A stretch of 64,000 nucleotides of DNA, from positions 806,001 to 870,000 of the forward strand of contig VZSF01000890.1 of the NCBI GenBank assembly GCA_013398295.1, given 5' to 3'. Made by a program: the position numbers and the translations under genes. Position 1 is the stretch's first letter, and every line of letters starts with the position of its first letter. This stretch comes from Chionis minor (Eukaryota; Chordata; Aves; Charadriiformes; Chionididae). Of this stretch, positions 11,438-20,460 are shown piece by piece. The notes under the pieces are model-generated. The model did not search any database. It worked only from the letters and a program-made list of their open reading frames with translations, and was not told where the DNA came from.

Positions 11438-13052
11438 CAGTGGATAGAGAAGTTTGTTTACATAAAAGCAAACATATAAGAAGAGAATGTTAAAAAAATA
11501 AGAGAAACAAAGAACTTAAAAAATTAAGTAAAGAAATTAATAAAACCGTACCAAACCAAACTCCCCCCAAAAAAACCCCAAACCAAACAGAATAAGATTG
11601 ACTTAAAGTTCGCTTTAGTGAACTAAAGAAGCAGAAGGATTGTTGTAATTGTAGTGGTTTAGATAATATAGGAAAAAAAAGAACAAGTCAGAGTACAAAA
11701 AAAGGAGGATTTCACTATGTTCAGATGTTAATCACTAAAAAATTATGTATATATACATAACTGCCAGGATGGAGAATAGTGAGGATTAGCTTGAACTGAT
11801 GACAGCTTGGATATAAGGGAATAAAATGGGGAGGAGGTGAAAGTCACAGGAAGGTTTCAAATTGTCAGGTGAAAGGATACTCATTTTTCTGAGATTGCTG
11901 CATCAAGTCTGATTGAGAATGAGCAGCCCAGAACATATAGCCACAGTTCAAAGGTATTTGTAAATAATAAGTCTTTTTGGATTCCATAGCATTTTATTTT
12001 AACACAGATTTCTTCACCTGGGAATCTGCAAATATAATAGTCACAGTAATTCCCAGGAAAGTTTTCCTGTGCCTTTTTCAAGTCCTCTTCCTGGAAGTAA
12101 AACATACATTTTACACCTTATACTCAGACTTCAGATAATTTCTAACTATGAAGTACTAATGCTTGAGATATGGAAAAGAGATAGCAGAACAGCACAGAAA
12201 ACAATGCTGTCTGACTTGATTGGCATAACGTGTCTTAAAATGTGAACAAATATCTCACCTTTCAAATTTATTTGCACTATGGAAAATGTGTTTGCAATGG
12301 ACACCAATGTTCAGGATAACATGAAACAAAGTGTTCCAGCTAAGATACAGTGACATCCTATAATATGTACCAGTTTCACATAATTTTAAACAGGATACAG
12401 TTTTTGGTTTTGTTGTATAGTTCAAATGGCAAAGCTGGATTCTTGCCTGATGGAAGTTCATGACATTCAGTTAAGGACAAGGCAGCCAGACGTTATTCAT
12501 GAAAGAATAACAAGGCCCACAGTCACTAGTTCAAGTTTGTGGAGACAATAATTGTCAGGACACAAAACAATTTTTCATTAAAAAAAAATTAATTGTATTC
12601 CCAAGACAGAAATGCCTTTTTTTCAACAAAAGATATATTCAAAACCTGAAAGGTTTATGATCAGATTGGATAATCCAAACTGAGAACACGAAACTGCCAA
12701 ATTTGTCTTTGCAGTAGCACTCACTGACTGCAGTTTTTGGCAATCAATGAAGATTCCCAGATTTAGTGTATAAGCAAGGGCAATTTACTTCCAGGGAATA
12801 AGAAAAGTGTTTTATTTTGTTGGGAGTTTTGTTGTTGTTAGAGTTTTTTTGCTTTGTTTTGTTTTTTATCTTCATCCTTAACACCATGGTGGTAAAGAAA
12901 AAATGAATATAATTGCAGCAATGAAGGGTCACAGAAGTAACTGTGGAGTTCAAAGAAGAAAGTGATATGTAAACTTATTGAAGGCAATTAAAATCAACTG
13001 AAGACCTTCAGCAGCGGTGAAATGAAAGAGGTATGTCAAAGTAGAAAATTTT
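11438..13052. other. Spacer, no gene recognised
   Basis: AT-rich DNA with A/C-rich simple sequence at about 11,545-11,590 and a T-rich tract near 12,820-12,870. No homology recognised in the minus-strand frames at 11,881-12,953. Confidence 0.5.
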
Positions 13053-13370
13053 AGGATCATAAAATCATGGAACAGTTTGGGTTCAAAGGGCCCATCAAAG
13101 ATCATCTAGTCCAACCCCTCTGCCATGATCAGGGACATCTTTCAATAGATTGCCTTACTCAAAGCCCCATCCAGCCTGACCTTGAGCACTCCCAGTTGTG
13201 GGACATCCACAACTTCTCTGGGCAACCTCATCCAATGTCTCACAACCCTCATCATAAAACACTTCTTCCTTATGTCCAATCTACCTTCTTTCAGTTTAAA
13301 GCTGTTGTCCCTTGTCCTGTCACTACAAGCCGTAGTAAAAGTCTCTGCCTTTCTTATAAGCCCTCTTTGT

Positions 13371-13934
13371 TTATTGAAAGGCTGCAGTAAGGTCTCCCTG
13401 GAGCCTTCTCTTCTCCAGGCTGAACAATGACAACTCTCTGTCTTCACAGAAGAGGCGTTCCAGTCCTTTGACTGTCTCCTGGACCTGCTCCAACAGGTCA
13501 AAGCCTTTCTTATACTGAGGGCTCCAGAGCTGGACGCAGTACTCTAAGTGGGGTCTCTCCACAGCAAAGTAACGGGGCAGAAGCATCTTCCTTGACTTGC
13601 TGGCCATGCTTCTTTTGAAGCAGCCTAGGCTACAGTTGTTTTTCTGGGCTGCAGGCACACATCGTGAGCTCATACACAATTTTTTGCTCAATAGTATTCC
13701 CAAATCCATCCCGGCAATGCTACTTTCAATCCATTCATCTCGCAGTCTGTATTGATATTGGGTTTTGCCCTGACTCTGCAGGACCTTGCACTTGGCTTTG
13801 TTGAACTTCATGAGGTTTACCTGGGCCCAGTCCTCAAGCCTGCCAAGATCCCTCTGGGTGGTATCCCATCCATCAAGCATATCAGCTGCACCACTCAGAT
13901 TACTGTCATCTTCAAACTGGCTGAGGCTGCACAT
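13371..13934 (-). pseudogene. CR1 reverse transcriptase (motif C onward) fragment
   Basis: A 187-codon open piece of CR1 ORF2. Near its N-terminus QFEDDSNLSGAADM is motif C of the reverse transcriptase (usually FADDTKLxG), so both catalytic aspartates are preserved although the first residues differ. It continues with LGRLEDWAQVNLMKFNKAKC, LGCFKRSMASKSR, VERPHLEYCVQLWSPQYKKG, DLLEQVQ and [14 protein letters not shown], all in the canonical CR1 order. The ancestral frame extends upstream but is broken before motif A, which is deleted. Confidence 0.9.
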
Positions 13935-14320
13935 AATTCCACTGTCTGTCAGGTATTAAACAGTACTGGTCCCAGTAGAGACCCCTGAGGCACATCACTT
14001 GTCACTGATATCCACTGAGAGACTGTGGTGATTGAGAGAGCCATTGAGATTGAGATTGAGAGAGCCATTGACCACTACCCTCTAGATGTGACCATCCAAC
14101 CAATTCTTCATCCAGCAAACAGTCCACCCGTTGAAACTGTATCTCTCCAATTTAGAGAGAAGGATATTGTGGGGAACTATGTCAAAAGCCAAATATGGTA
14201 GAGACTGGTTTGGAAACTTCATCTGCCGGTCCCTTAGGACCCTGGGATGCCTCTCATCAGGTCCTATGGATTTGTGTATAGTCAGGTTCCTCAGGTCACC
14301 TTGAACCTGTTCTTCTCCTA

Positions 14321-14611
14321 CTATAGGTCGGAATTCATTCCCCCTGTCCCTGCCTTAAGATTCAGGGACTCGAAACACATAGCAAGAGCGACTGTCAATG
14401 AAAATTGAGGCGAAATATTATTGAGTAGCTCTGCTTTCTCCATGTTAGTTGCCACCAGCTCTCCCTTCTTTTTTACCAGAGTGGGTACTTGTTCTCTAAT
14501 CTTCCTTATCTGGCCAACGCACCCATAAAAGCCTTTCTTATTGTTCTTTGCATCCCTCACTAAAATCAGCTCCAACTGTGCCTTAGTTTTCCTAATCCCA
14601 TCCCTACACAT
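14321..14611 (-). pseudogene. CR1 ORF2 linker between endonuclease and RT
   Basis: A 96-codon open remnant. RKTKAQLELILVRDAKNNKK followed by GFYGCVGQIRK and GELVATNMEKAELLNN corresponds to the CR1 segment usually read RKAKxxLELNLARDVKxNKK...FYKYVxxKRK...LVTxDxEKAEVLN. It sits upstream of the RT pieces on the same strand in the correct order. The LTR lies just beyond it. Confidence 0.85.
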
Positions 14612-14704
14612 CTGGGCAGGATCCCTATATTATTCTCAGGATACACATACCTGGTTCTGCTGCCTGTGCATTTCCTTCTTATGTTTCATTTTGACCAGGA
14701 GGTC

Positions 14705-14709
14705 CTTAG
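14705..14709. repeat. Candidate target-site duplication, left copy (CTTAG)
   Basis: CTTAG abuts the LTR here and CTGAG abuts the other end at 15,250-15,254. Four of five bases match. A 5-bp duplication fits ERVL or gammaretrovirus-like integration. Confidence 0.5.
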
Positions 14710-15249
14710 TGAGTGTACTGAGTATATCATGCTATAGTTTAGAATTGTGCTGAAAACAGCATAGATACCATACTGATATTTTACTTATTCTTGAGCAGTG
14801 CTTGCACAGCATCAAGGCCTTCTCTGTTTCCAAACCTGCCTTGACAGCAAGTAGACTGGAAGTGCACAAGAAGTTGTGAGGGAATGTAGTTGGGACCTCA
14901 AGTGACAAGCAGAATGTTCCATACCACATAACATCATGCTCAACAATAAAAGCTGGGGGAAGAAGAGGGAAGTAGGGGTGTTTGGAGTTATGGTATTTGA
15001 CTACCCAAGTAGTCATTACCTGTGATGAAGCCCTGCTTTCATGGTTATAGCTAAACATCTGCTTGCTGATGGGAAGTAGTGAATTAATTTCTTTGCCTTG
15101 CTTCAATATGCATCTTTTATTTTACCTATTAAACTGCCTTTACTTCAACCGATACCCTTCCAATTCTCTACCCCATCCCACTGTGGGGAGTGGGCAATGA
15201 CCAAGCAGCTATGTGGTGCGTAGCTGTCTACTGGGGTTAAACCACAACA
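14710..15249 (-). mobile_element. Solo endogenous retrovirus LTR nested in CR1
   Basis: Read on the minus strand it begins TGTTGTGGTTTAACCCCAGT and ends in ...ACTCA, giving TG...CA termini. It aligns along its length with the plus-strand element at 40,553-41,136: shared blocks include the start, the TCACTGCTTCCCATCAGCA-like segment, the GCATGATGT..TATG block following the TATA region, and the GTCTTG/GCCTTG..CATCAGTATG region near the end. The last ~45 bp differ or are shortened. No gag, pol or env sequence adjoins it, so it is a solo LTR left by recombination between the two LTRs of a provirus. Its flanks are both CR1 minus-strand sequence in register, so it integrated into the CR1. The frame of 124 codons inside it is not a viral gene. 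Confidence 0.85.
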
Positions 15250-15254
15250 CTGAG
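15250..15254. repeat. Candidate target-site duplication, right copy (CTGAG)
   Basis: Partner of CTTAG at 14,705-14,709, with one mismatch. It lies immediately outside the terminal ACCACAACA of the LTR. Confidence 0.5.
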
Positions 15255-15760
15255 CCATGCTCATCTCCTGCCTTATTTGCCTGATTTCTTACATGTGGGA
15301 ATTGAAAGATCTTGTGCTAATTCTGTAAACAACTGAAAGTTCACTCTCCTAAAATTCAGTGCCCTAACTTTCCTCTTCATCTAGTCCATATACCTCAAGA
15401 TTGTGAATTCCACCAGGGCTTGCCCCCTAATTAGTTCCTCTGTGTTGGTGAGCAACAGGTCCTATAATGCTTCTCTTCTGTTCCTCCTGTTTATCACCTA
15501 CATTACGAGTTTATCCTTAAGACTCTCCAAGAGTGTCCTGGACCACCAGCTTTCTGTGCTGTTTTTCCAGCAATACTGGGGTGACAGAAGTTCCCCAGCA
15601 GGATCAGAGCCTGAAAGTGTGGTACTTCCCATAGTTGAAATAAGAATGCTTCATCAACAGGCTCCCTTTGGTCGGGAGGTCTACAGTAAACACAAATCAT
15701 AAGAGTTCTTTTAAGGAAAGGTAAAAAGTAAACCCAGAAAATTCTAGAAAGTCCAGACAT
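15255..15760 (-). mobile_element. CR1 LINE, endonuclease half of the copy split by the LTR
   Basis: Minus-strand continuation of the CR1 at 13,053-14,709. The region 15,640-15,700 codes ICVYCRPPDQREPVDEAFLF, the CR1 endonuclease VCYRPPxQxExxDEAF block, followed by LILLGNFCHP (the GDFNxPD region with GDF changed to GNF). Towards the LTR the homology is weaker but ends exactly where the 3' half resumes. The 5' end of the element is near 15,755 and is truncated within the endonuclease. Confidence 0.85.
15503..15760 (-). pseudogene. CR1 ORF2 endonuclease fragment
   Basis: An 85-codon open remnant of the APE-type endonuclease: YCRPPDQREPVDEAFLFQLW and LILLGNFCHPSIAGK match the CR1 order. The aspartate of the GDFN active-site motif is replaced by asparagine (GNFCH), and the downstream frame runs out, so the enzyme is dead. 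Upstream residues (MSGLSRIFWVYFLPF) do not match and may be outside the element. Confidence 0.8.
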
Positions 15761-16298
15761 ACTTTTCTTCTAAAGTCTCTCTCTTTGTCTTAGGGAAACT
15801 AAAAAGTGTAACAGGTTAAGGTATCAGAATCAAGTTATGAGTTATGCTTTATTTTGCCAGGTTTACGTTGTTGAGCGTTAGTCAGGGATTGGAAGAGAGC
15901 AAGCCACAGAAAGAGTCAGCTTTTCTTTATAAGATAGTATATTATCATAGAAGGAATGATGATTTCTTTCCCTCAAGAAAAAGAATGTTGTTTACTTTCT
16001 ATAAATAAATAAATGTTTTCCAACAACATTCTTCTGCACATTGAGAGGTGACAACTGCAAACATTTTTCAAGGTCATTATAGTTTATAACCCACATACAC
16101 TTTCTATTTTCTAATTCTCCCGTATAATTTTTAAGTCTAAGAACCTTATTCTCCAAGAGAAAAAAAAAAAAAAAAATAGGAAAAAAGAACAATGTCAATG
16201 TTATTAAGTCATGTGGTCAACTGCATCTACCAAAAAATTATGAATAAATACTTTAAAACATTGACATAAAAGATGTTTTAGAAACAAACTACTGGGTT
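15761..16298. other. Spacer, no gene recognised
   Basis: AT-rich sequence with an A17 run at about 16,160-16,176. Nothing recognisable. Confidence 0.5.
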
Positions 16299-17150
16299 TG
16301 TGTAGCAAGGTTTTGGTAGCTACAGGGTTGGCTTCTGTGAGAAGCTGCTAGAAGCTTCCCCCATGTCTGACAGAGCCAATGCCAGCTGGGTCCAAAACGG
16401 ACCTGCTGCTGGCCAAGGCCGAGCAAATCAATGACAGTGGCAGCACCTTTGTGATAACATAATTAAGAAGGGGGAAACACTGTTGCACAACAGCAATTGC
16501 AGCCAGAAAGAAGAGTGAGAATATGTGAGAGAAGTAACTCTGCAGACACCTAGGTCAGTAAAGAATGAGGGCGTAGAGGTGCTTCAGTTGTGGGAGCAGA
16601 GATTCCCTTTCAGCCTTTGTTAAGGCCATGCTGAGGCAAGCTGTCCCCCTGCAGCCTATGGAGGTCCAAGGTGGAACAGATATCCACCTGCAGCCTGTGG
16701 AGGACCCCATACTGGAGCAGCTGGATGCCTGAAGGAGGCTGGGACCACATGGAGAGCACACCTGTGGAGAGAGGAGCCCATGCTGGAGCAGTTTGTGAAG
16801 AACTGCAGCCTGTGGGAAGGACTCATGTTGGAGGAGTTCACAGAGGACTGTCTCCTGTGTGAGTGACCCCATGCTGGAGCATGGCACAAGCGTGAGGAGG
16901 AAGAACTGGCAAGACAACATGGAATAGACTGACCACAACCCCCACTCCCTGCCCCTCTGCTCAACTGGATAGGGGACAAGGTACAGAAAATAGGGAAGTT
17001 GAGCCTGGGAAGAAGGGAGGGGCAGGCAGAAGATGTTTTAAGTTTTGTTTTTGTTTCTCATCATCCTACTCTGATTTTGATTGGTAATAAATGGAATTAA
17101 TTTGCTGAAGTTAAGTCTGCTCTGCCCATGATGATTCACTTACATTTCAA
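16299..17150 (+). mobile_element. LTR-like avian repeat, probably truncated
   Basis: Distinctly GC-richer than its surroundings. It begins around TGTGTAGCAAGGTTTTGG, passes through GAAGCTGCTAGAAGCTTCCC and AGCCAATGCCAGCTGG, then a block with repeated wording (CTGCAGCCTRTGGAGG at three places and CATGCTGGAGCA twice), and finishes with an AATAAA at 17,086-17,091 and AAGTCTGCTCTGCCCATGA. I recognise this layout as an avian endogenous-retrovirus LTR type from memory, but cannot name the family or confirm it. I could not find a clean 3' CA end or target duplication, so the copy is probably cut short near 17,150. Overlapping open frames on both strands reflect the GC-rich repeated block and are not genes. 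Confidence 0.6.
16641..16875 (+). repeat. Degenerate internal repeats in the LTR-like element
   Basis: The phrases CTGCAGCCTATGGAGGTCC, CTGCAGCCTGTGGAGGACC and CTGCAGCCTGTGGGAAGGA recur, and CCCATRCTGGAGCA recurs three times. Spacing is irregular (roughly 45-120 bp). The pattern is a diverged short tandem array. Confidence 0.7.
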
Positions 17151-18706
17151 GTTTAAGACCACAGATTTTTTAATTTTTTTTTTACTATTTACTATTTTTT
17201 TTACTATTTACTATTTAGTCTGAAATAGGGTGCTTATCTTTGCATACGTGATACCACACATTTTTGATTCGTCTAGAAAGGTTTCGTCAATATTAAAAAC
17301 CGCTTACTCTTAAAACTGAATACTGAAGTACTATTAATTGATGATATTTGAATCCTACCATCTGAACAAAAGGATTGAGGTTTAAGATAAGTCACTCCGA
17401 ATACTGTAGTGAGTTCTCTCAAGTACTAGCTTTCAACAGTATGGTGATTTTAGGAGTAATGTTATTATTTTCTATGTCATAGATAATTGCGATCAGAAAT
17501 AGATGTTTCCAAGTGATAGATAATCACTATCATAAGTAGGTATTTCTTAAGACATAAAAATAATATGTGTTTGTAATGGTAAGAATTCTGAATGTGACAC
17601 TATTTTATGTAAATATTATTGTAACGCAGTAAGTAATTATAATAAGGATAAACAGAGAAATAACCTCAAATGAGGATAAATTTAGAGTTTCATTAGGTAT
17701 GATTCACAAAAAGAAAGTGTTTCGGGTCAGAATGAAGACACAATAGTGTCTGCAAGGATCCCAGCAAGAAGAAGCAAGAGAGTAAATTCAGTGACAGAGA
17801 AGCAAACAGTCTTCTGGTTCATCTTTGCCTTTAGCAAGAGAGATTTTATTTTATTTATCAAATTCGGTTCTTCTAGAACAGTTTTTAGACATTCACTATG
17901 TGTTCCATTGATATGCAACTCCAGTATTTGTCTTTTCTATTATTATAATTATAGTAAACATAATTATGTTAAATATTTAACCTGTACTCTGCTTCCTGTA
18001 ATCCAGAAGCCAATATGAGTTCAGTTAACCTGTGCCTGCTGCTACATGCCTCGGAACTGGGAAGGCAAAGGTGATGAATAGCCAACAGCCATGGAATAAG
18101 AGCATGCAACTCAAACTCTCTACTGACTCTAACTTTCTGAAGTCAGAAAAACGTTTGGATGATGTATGTTTGGAATCAATATCAGATTGCTCTTTATTAG
18201 TTCTGTGCACTCGTATACATAAATGGGTACATTTTTACTTTATTTTGCTGAGATTTTTGCTTGCAAAGCCTAGGTGTTTTTTAAACAGAGCACACAACAA
18301 ATAACCGGACAAATGAAAAATGTAATGAATATTTTTTTCTTTCACCAAATACTGACATTTTAATCTATTTTTATACCTACATTTCCGTGGGAAAGAGAAA
18401 GAGGAAAATGTCCTGTGTTCTAGAGTGTAAGTGCCTGTACAAAAAAATTACAGGAGGGCTTGCAAAGGAAGAGGGATTATCTTATATAATTTGCATTTTT
18501 CTTCCTGTGGCCAGGTGAGAAAAGGGAGAACTTGCAAGTCTATGAAAAGCAGGACCTGAAGATCTTCCTGAATGTCTACCTGTTTGACAACAGGTTCTGT
18601 ATTTATACAGAGCCTTGCCTCCCTACCAACTCCTACCTCCCTTCCCTTGCATACAGTCTGATATACTGTATTACAGTCGAGTGAGGTGTCCAGGACACTG
18701 GTAATG
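17151..18706. other. Spacer, no gene recognised
   Basis: AT-rich, including an ACTATTTACTATTT-type short repeat at about 17,186-17,217. The overlapping opposite-strand frames around 17,727-18,304 show no family features. The GC-richer stretch 18,440-18,706 directly precedes an LTR but has no identifiable content. Confidence 0.5.
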
Positions 18707-18712
18707 CATAGA
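18707..18712. repeat. Target-site duplication, left copy (CATAGA)
   Basis: Exact 6-bp match to 18,992-18,997, bracketing the LTR. Confidence 0.85.
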
Positions 18713-18879
18713 TGTGGGGACAGAGTCGGAGACAACCTTGGGTAGTCAACAAAACATTGTTGCTTTGGTTGGCAGAAAGCCATGGGAGCATGAAGGTTAG
18801 GAAGAACTGCGAATTGCTCCAAGAGAATGTTGTGGTTAAGCAAACAGCTCCGTGTGATAACATGACTTTTTAGCAAAGA

Positions 18880-18887
18880 TATATAAG
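18880..18887 (+). promoter_or_regulatory. TATA box of the solo LTR
   Basis: TATATAAG located in the LTR upstream of its polyadenylation signal. It would have driven viral transcription; present activity is unknown. Confidence 0.6.
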
Positions 18888-18902
18888 GCGTGTGTAACTA
18901 AT

Positions 18903-18908
18903 AATAAA
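18903..18908 (+). promoter_or_regulatory. Polyadenylation signal of the solo LTR
   Basis: AATAAA in the R region of the LTR, followed by a CT/GT-rich stretch. Confidence 0.6.
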
Positions 18909-18991
18909 GTTCTTCTCTGTCTTTGCTGTCTTCACTGTCTTCGCTGTTTTCACTTGCAACAAGCATTGGAGTCCATGACTTAATTGCCACA

Positions 18992-18997
18992 CATAGA
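18992..18997. repeat. Target-site duplication, right copy (CATAGA)
   Basis: Exact copy of 18,707-18,712, immediately after the terminal CCACA. Confidence 0.85.
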
Positions 18998-20317
18998 TAT
19001 CTATGTTGTCATCTGTGACCTTACAGAAACAGAGAACTAATGATATCTAATGTTTTATTACATTATCCTACATTTTGCCTCATATTTCTGGTGGATATTG
19101 TCATGTCTTCTCCTCTTCTTAAGCTAAAACTTTTAAAGAAAAGCTTTGTCCCAGCTTACTATTCCCCAGGTGAAATTTTATGAGGGAAATATTTTCATAA
19201 CAGAAAGTATCTTCATGCATTCACTTAGTTTCATTTTTTAACCATCGTGGTTTGCTTTCTGACTGAATGTTGCATTATTGGCTACTTTTTTAAAGACAGA
19301 ACATAGCAGTCTGATTGATAAATTTATTGAAATCTTAATCTTGTGATTCTGTCTTTACATCACCTGTCAATAAAGGATAACATTGAAAAAAGGAACTCAG
19401 TTTTCCCAAATCATATTATGCTTTCAGAATCTGATTTACAAGAATAGAATTAAATTGAGAAACATGACGGGGGGCTGAAGTGATTATTTCGTGCTTTAGG
19501 TCTGATGGTCTGGCAAAAGAAAGGGGCAGGAGAGCACAAATCATGACAGTTCAGCTGAGCACAATGCAGGTAAGCAGTAACTATGAAAGCAGCCTTTAGC
19601 CATCTTACACCAACACTCTCAATAGGATATTTTCCTGAGAAAACTGAAAATGATTGGAGGGGCTAGGTGAAGAAAATGTAAGAGACAAAAACAACTAAGA
19701 AAAAGGAGAAAGGTGTTACACAAGCAAAGGTTACATCTTAGAGCTGCTAGGTCATCAACATACATCTATTTTATGCCATCTGACTTGACATCTGTTGAAA
19801 GGCAGAGAGACATGAGTAGCTTAATATTTAACTGTAAAAGCCTCATGGTAACTGTTGATCTCTCTACATCATTATTTTAAAAGGCTTAAATGAGATACAG
19901 AACAGAAAAAGGGCAAAGAAAATAGAAATGAACTTCAAAACTGGGCCCTTATCTTCCATCTGTTTTTTCTCTGGCTAGTTGCTAGTAAACCCCTTTCTAC
20001 CACCTTTCTGTTTCATAAATGACTCCTTATCTCTTCTGTGTTAATGCCTGTAACTTTAATAGTATAGTTTCCAACAGCCTCTGACACATTTCCACTTTCA
20101 TTTATTAGAGATAAATGTTCCAGCATGTACACCATTGAAAATTAATTTCATCTAAATGCTCTTAGACTCACTATCTGAAAATGTAAATATTCCTATTGTA
20201 AATTTTGATCCAGCTGGTTTTTAGTTTAAGCAGTGGCTTGAGCTGATTGTGGGAGAGCAGTTGCTTGTGCATGTACATATGTGTATGTACACTGTGGATT
20301 ATTTTGAACAAATAAGA
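18998..20317. other. Spacer, no gene recognised
   Basis: AT-rich single-copy-looking DNA. No reading frame of note and no repeat family recognised. Confidence 0.5.
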
Positions 20318-20460
20318 AAGCTTACAAATGAACCAGAAGATAGATTTTTTTTTTTTTTTTTTTTTTTTTTTCTTTTTGGGGGGGTTTTTAAAAAAAAAAA
20401 AAGCTTAAAAATGAACCAGAAAATAATTTTTTTTTTTTTTTTTTTTTTTTCCTTCTGGGA
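20318..20460 (+). repeat. Tandem duplication of an 83-bp unit with poly-T
   Basis: Two units begin AAGCTTACAAATGAACCAGA (20,318) and AAGCTTAAAAATGAACCAGA (20,401), each followed by a long T run (27 T at 20,345-20,371; 24 T at 20,427-20,450) and a CTTTTTGGG or CCTTCTGGG ending. Between them is GGGGGGG, then TTTTT, then a run of 12 or more A. The frames read across this block are meaningless. Confidence 0.85.

Larger units (their letters stand above)
13053..14709 (-). mobile_element. CR1 LINE, 3' half of a long copy split by an LTR
   Basis: On the minus strand the element runs from the LTR junction at 14,709 down to its 3' tail at 13,053 (CATAAAATCATGG on the plus strand). It contains the segment between endonuclease and RT (KTKAQLELILVRDAKNNKKG), RT motif C and thumb regions, and the ORF2 C-terminus. 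Two lesions stand out. First, about 14,190-14,205 an AAAGCC..TATGG stretch jumps straight to the CTTCATCTGCC region, skipping the RT fingers and motif A that CR1 should have. Second, a 24-bp tandem duplication lies at about 14,031-14,072. The last five bases (14,705-14,709) form one side of the LTR target duplication. Confidence 0.9.
18713..18991 (+). mobile_element. Solo LTR, 279 bp, with perfect termini and 6-bp duplication
   Basis: It begins TGTGGGGACAG and ends ATTGCCACA, so the ends are TGTGG...CCACA perfect inverted repeats with the canonical TG...CA. It is bracketed by CATAGA on both sides. Inside, a TATA box (TATATAAG, 18,880-18,887) is followed 15 bp later by a polyadenylation signal (AATAAA, 18,903-18,908), then a CT-rich block with CTTCACTGT/CTTCGCTGT repeats. 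This compact U3-R-U5 order is what an avian LTR shows. A 6-bp duplication is typical of class II (alpha/betaretrovirus-like, ERVK) integrations. No internal viral sequence remains. The orientation is set by the TATA-AATAAA order. Confidence 0.88.

Noticed and set aside
14732..15106. 124-codon minus-strand frame
   Set aside because: It lies wholly inside a solo LTR, and the sister LTR at 40.5 kb breaks the same frame; LTRs do not encode this. No retroviral gene is present.
16555..16979. Overlapping 127- and 107-codon minus-strand frames in a GC-rich block
   Set aside because: Opposite strand to the LTR-like repeat, cysteine/serine-rich low-complexity composition caused by the repeated CTGCAGCC/TGGAGCA wording, and overlapping frames on both strands.
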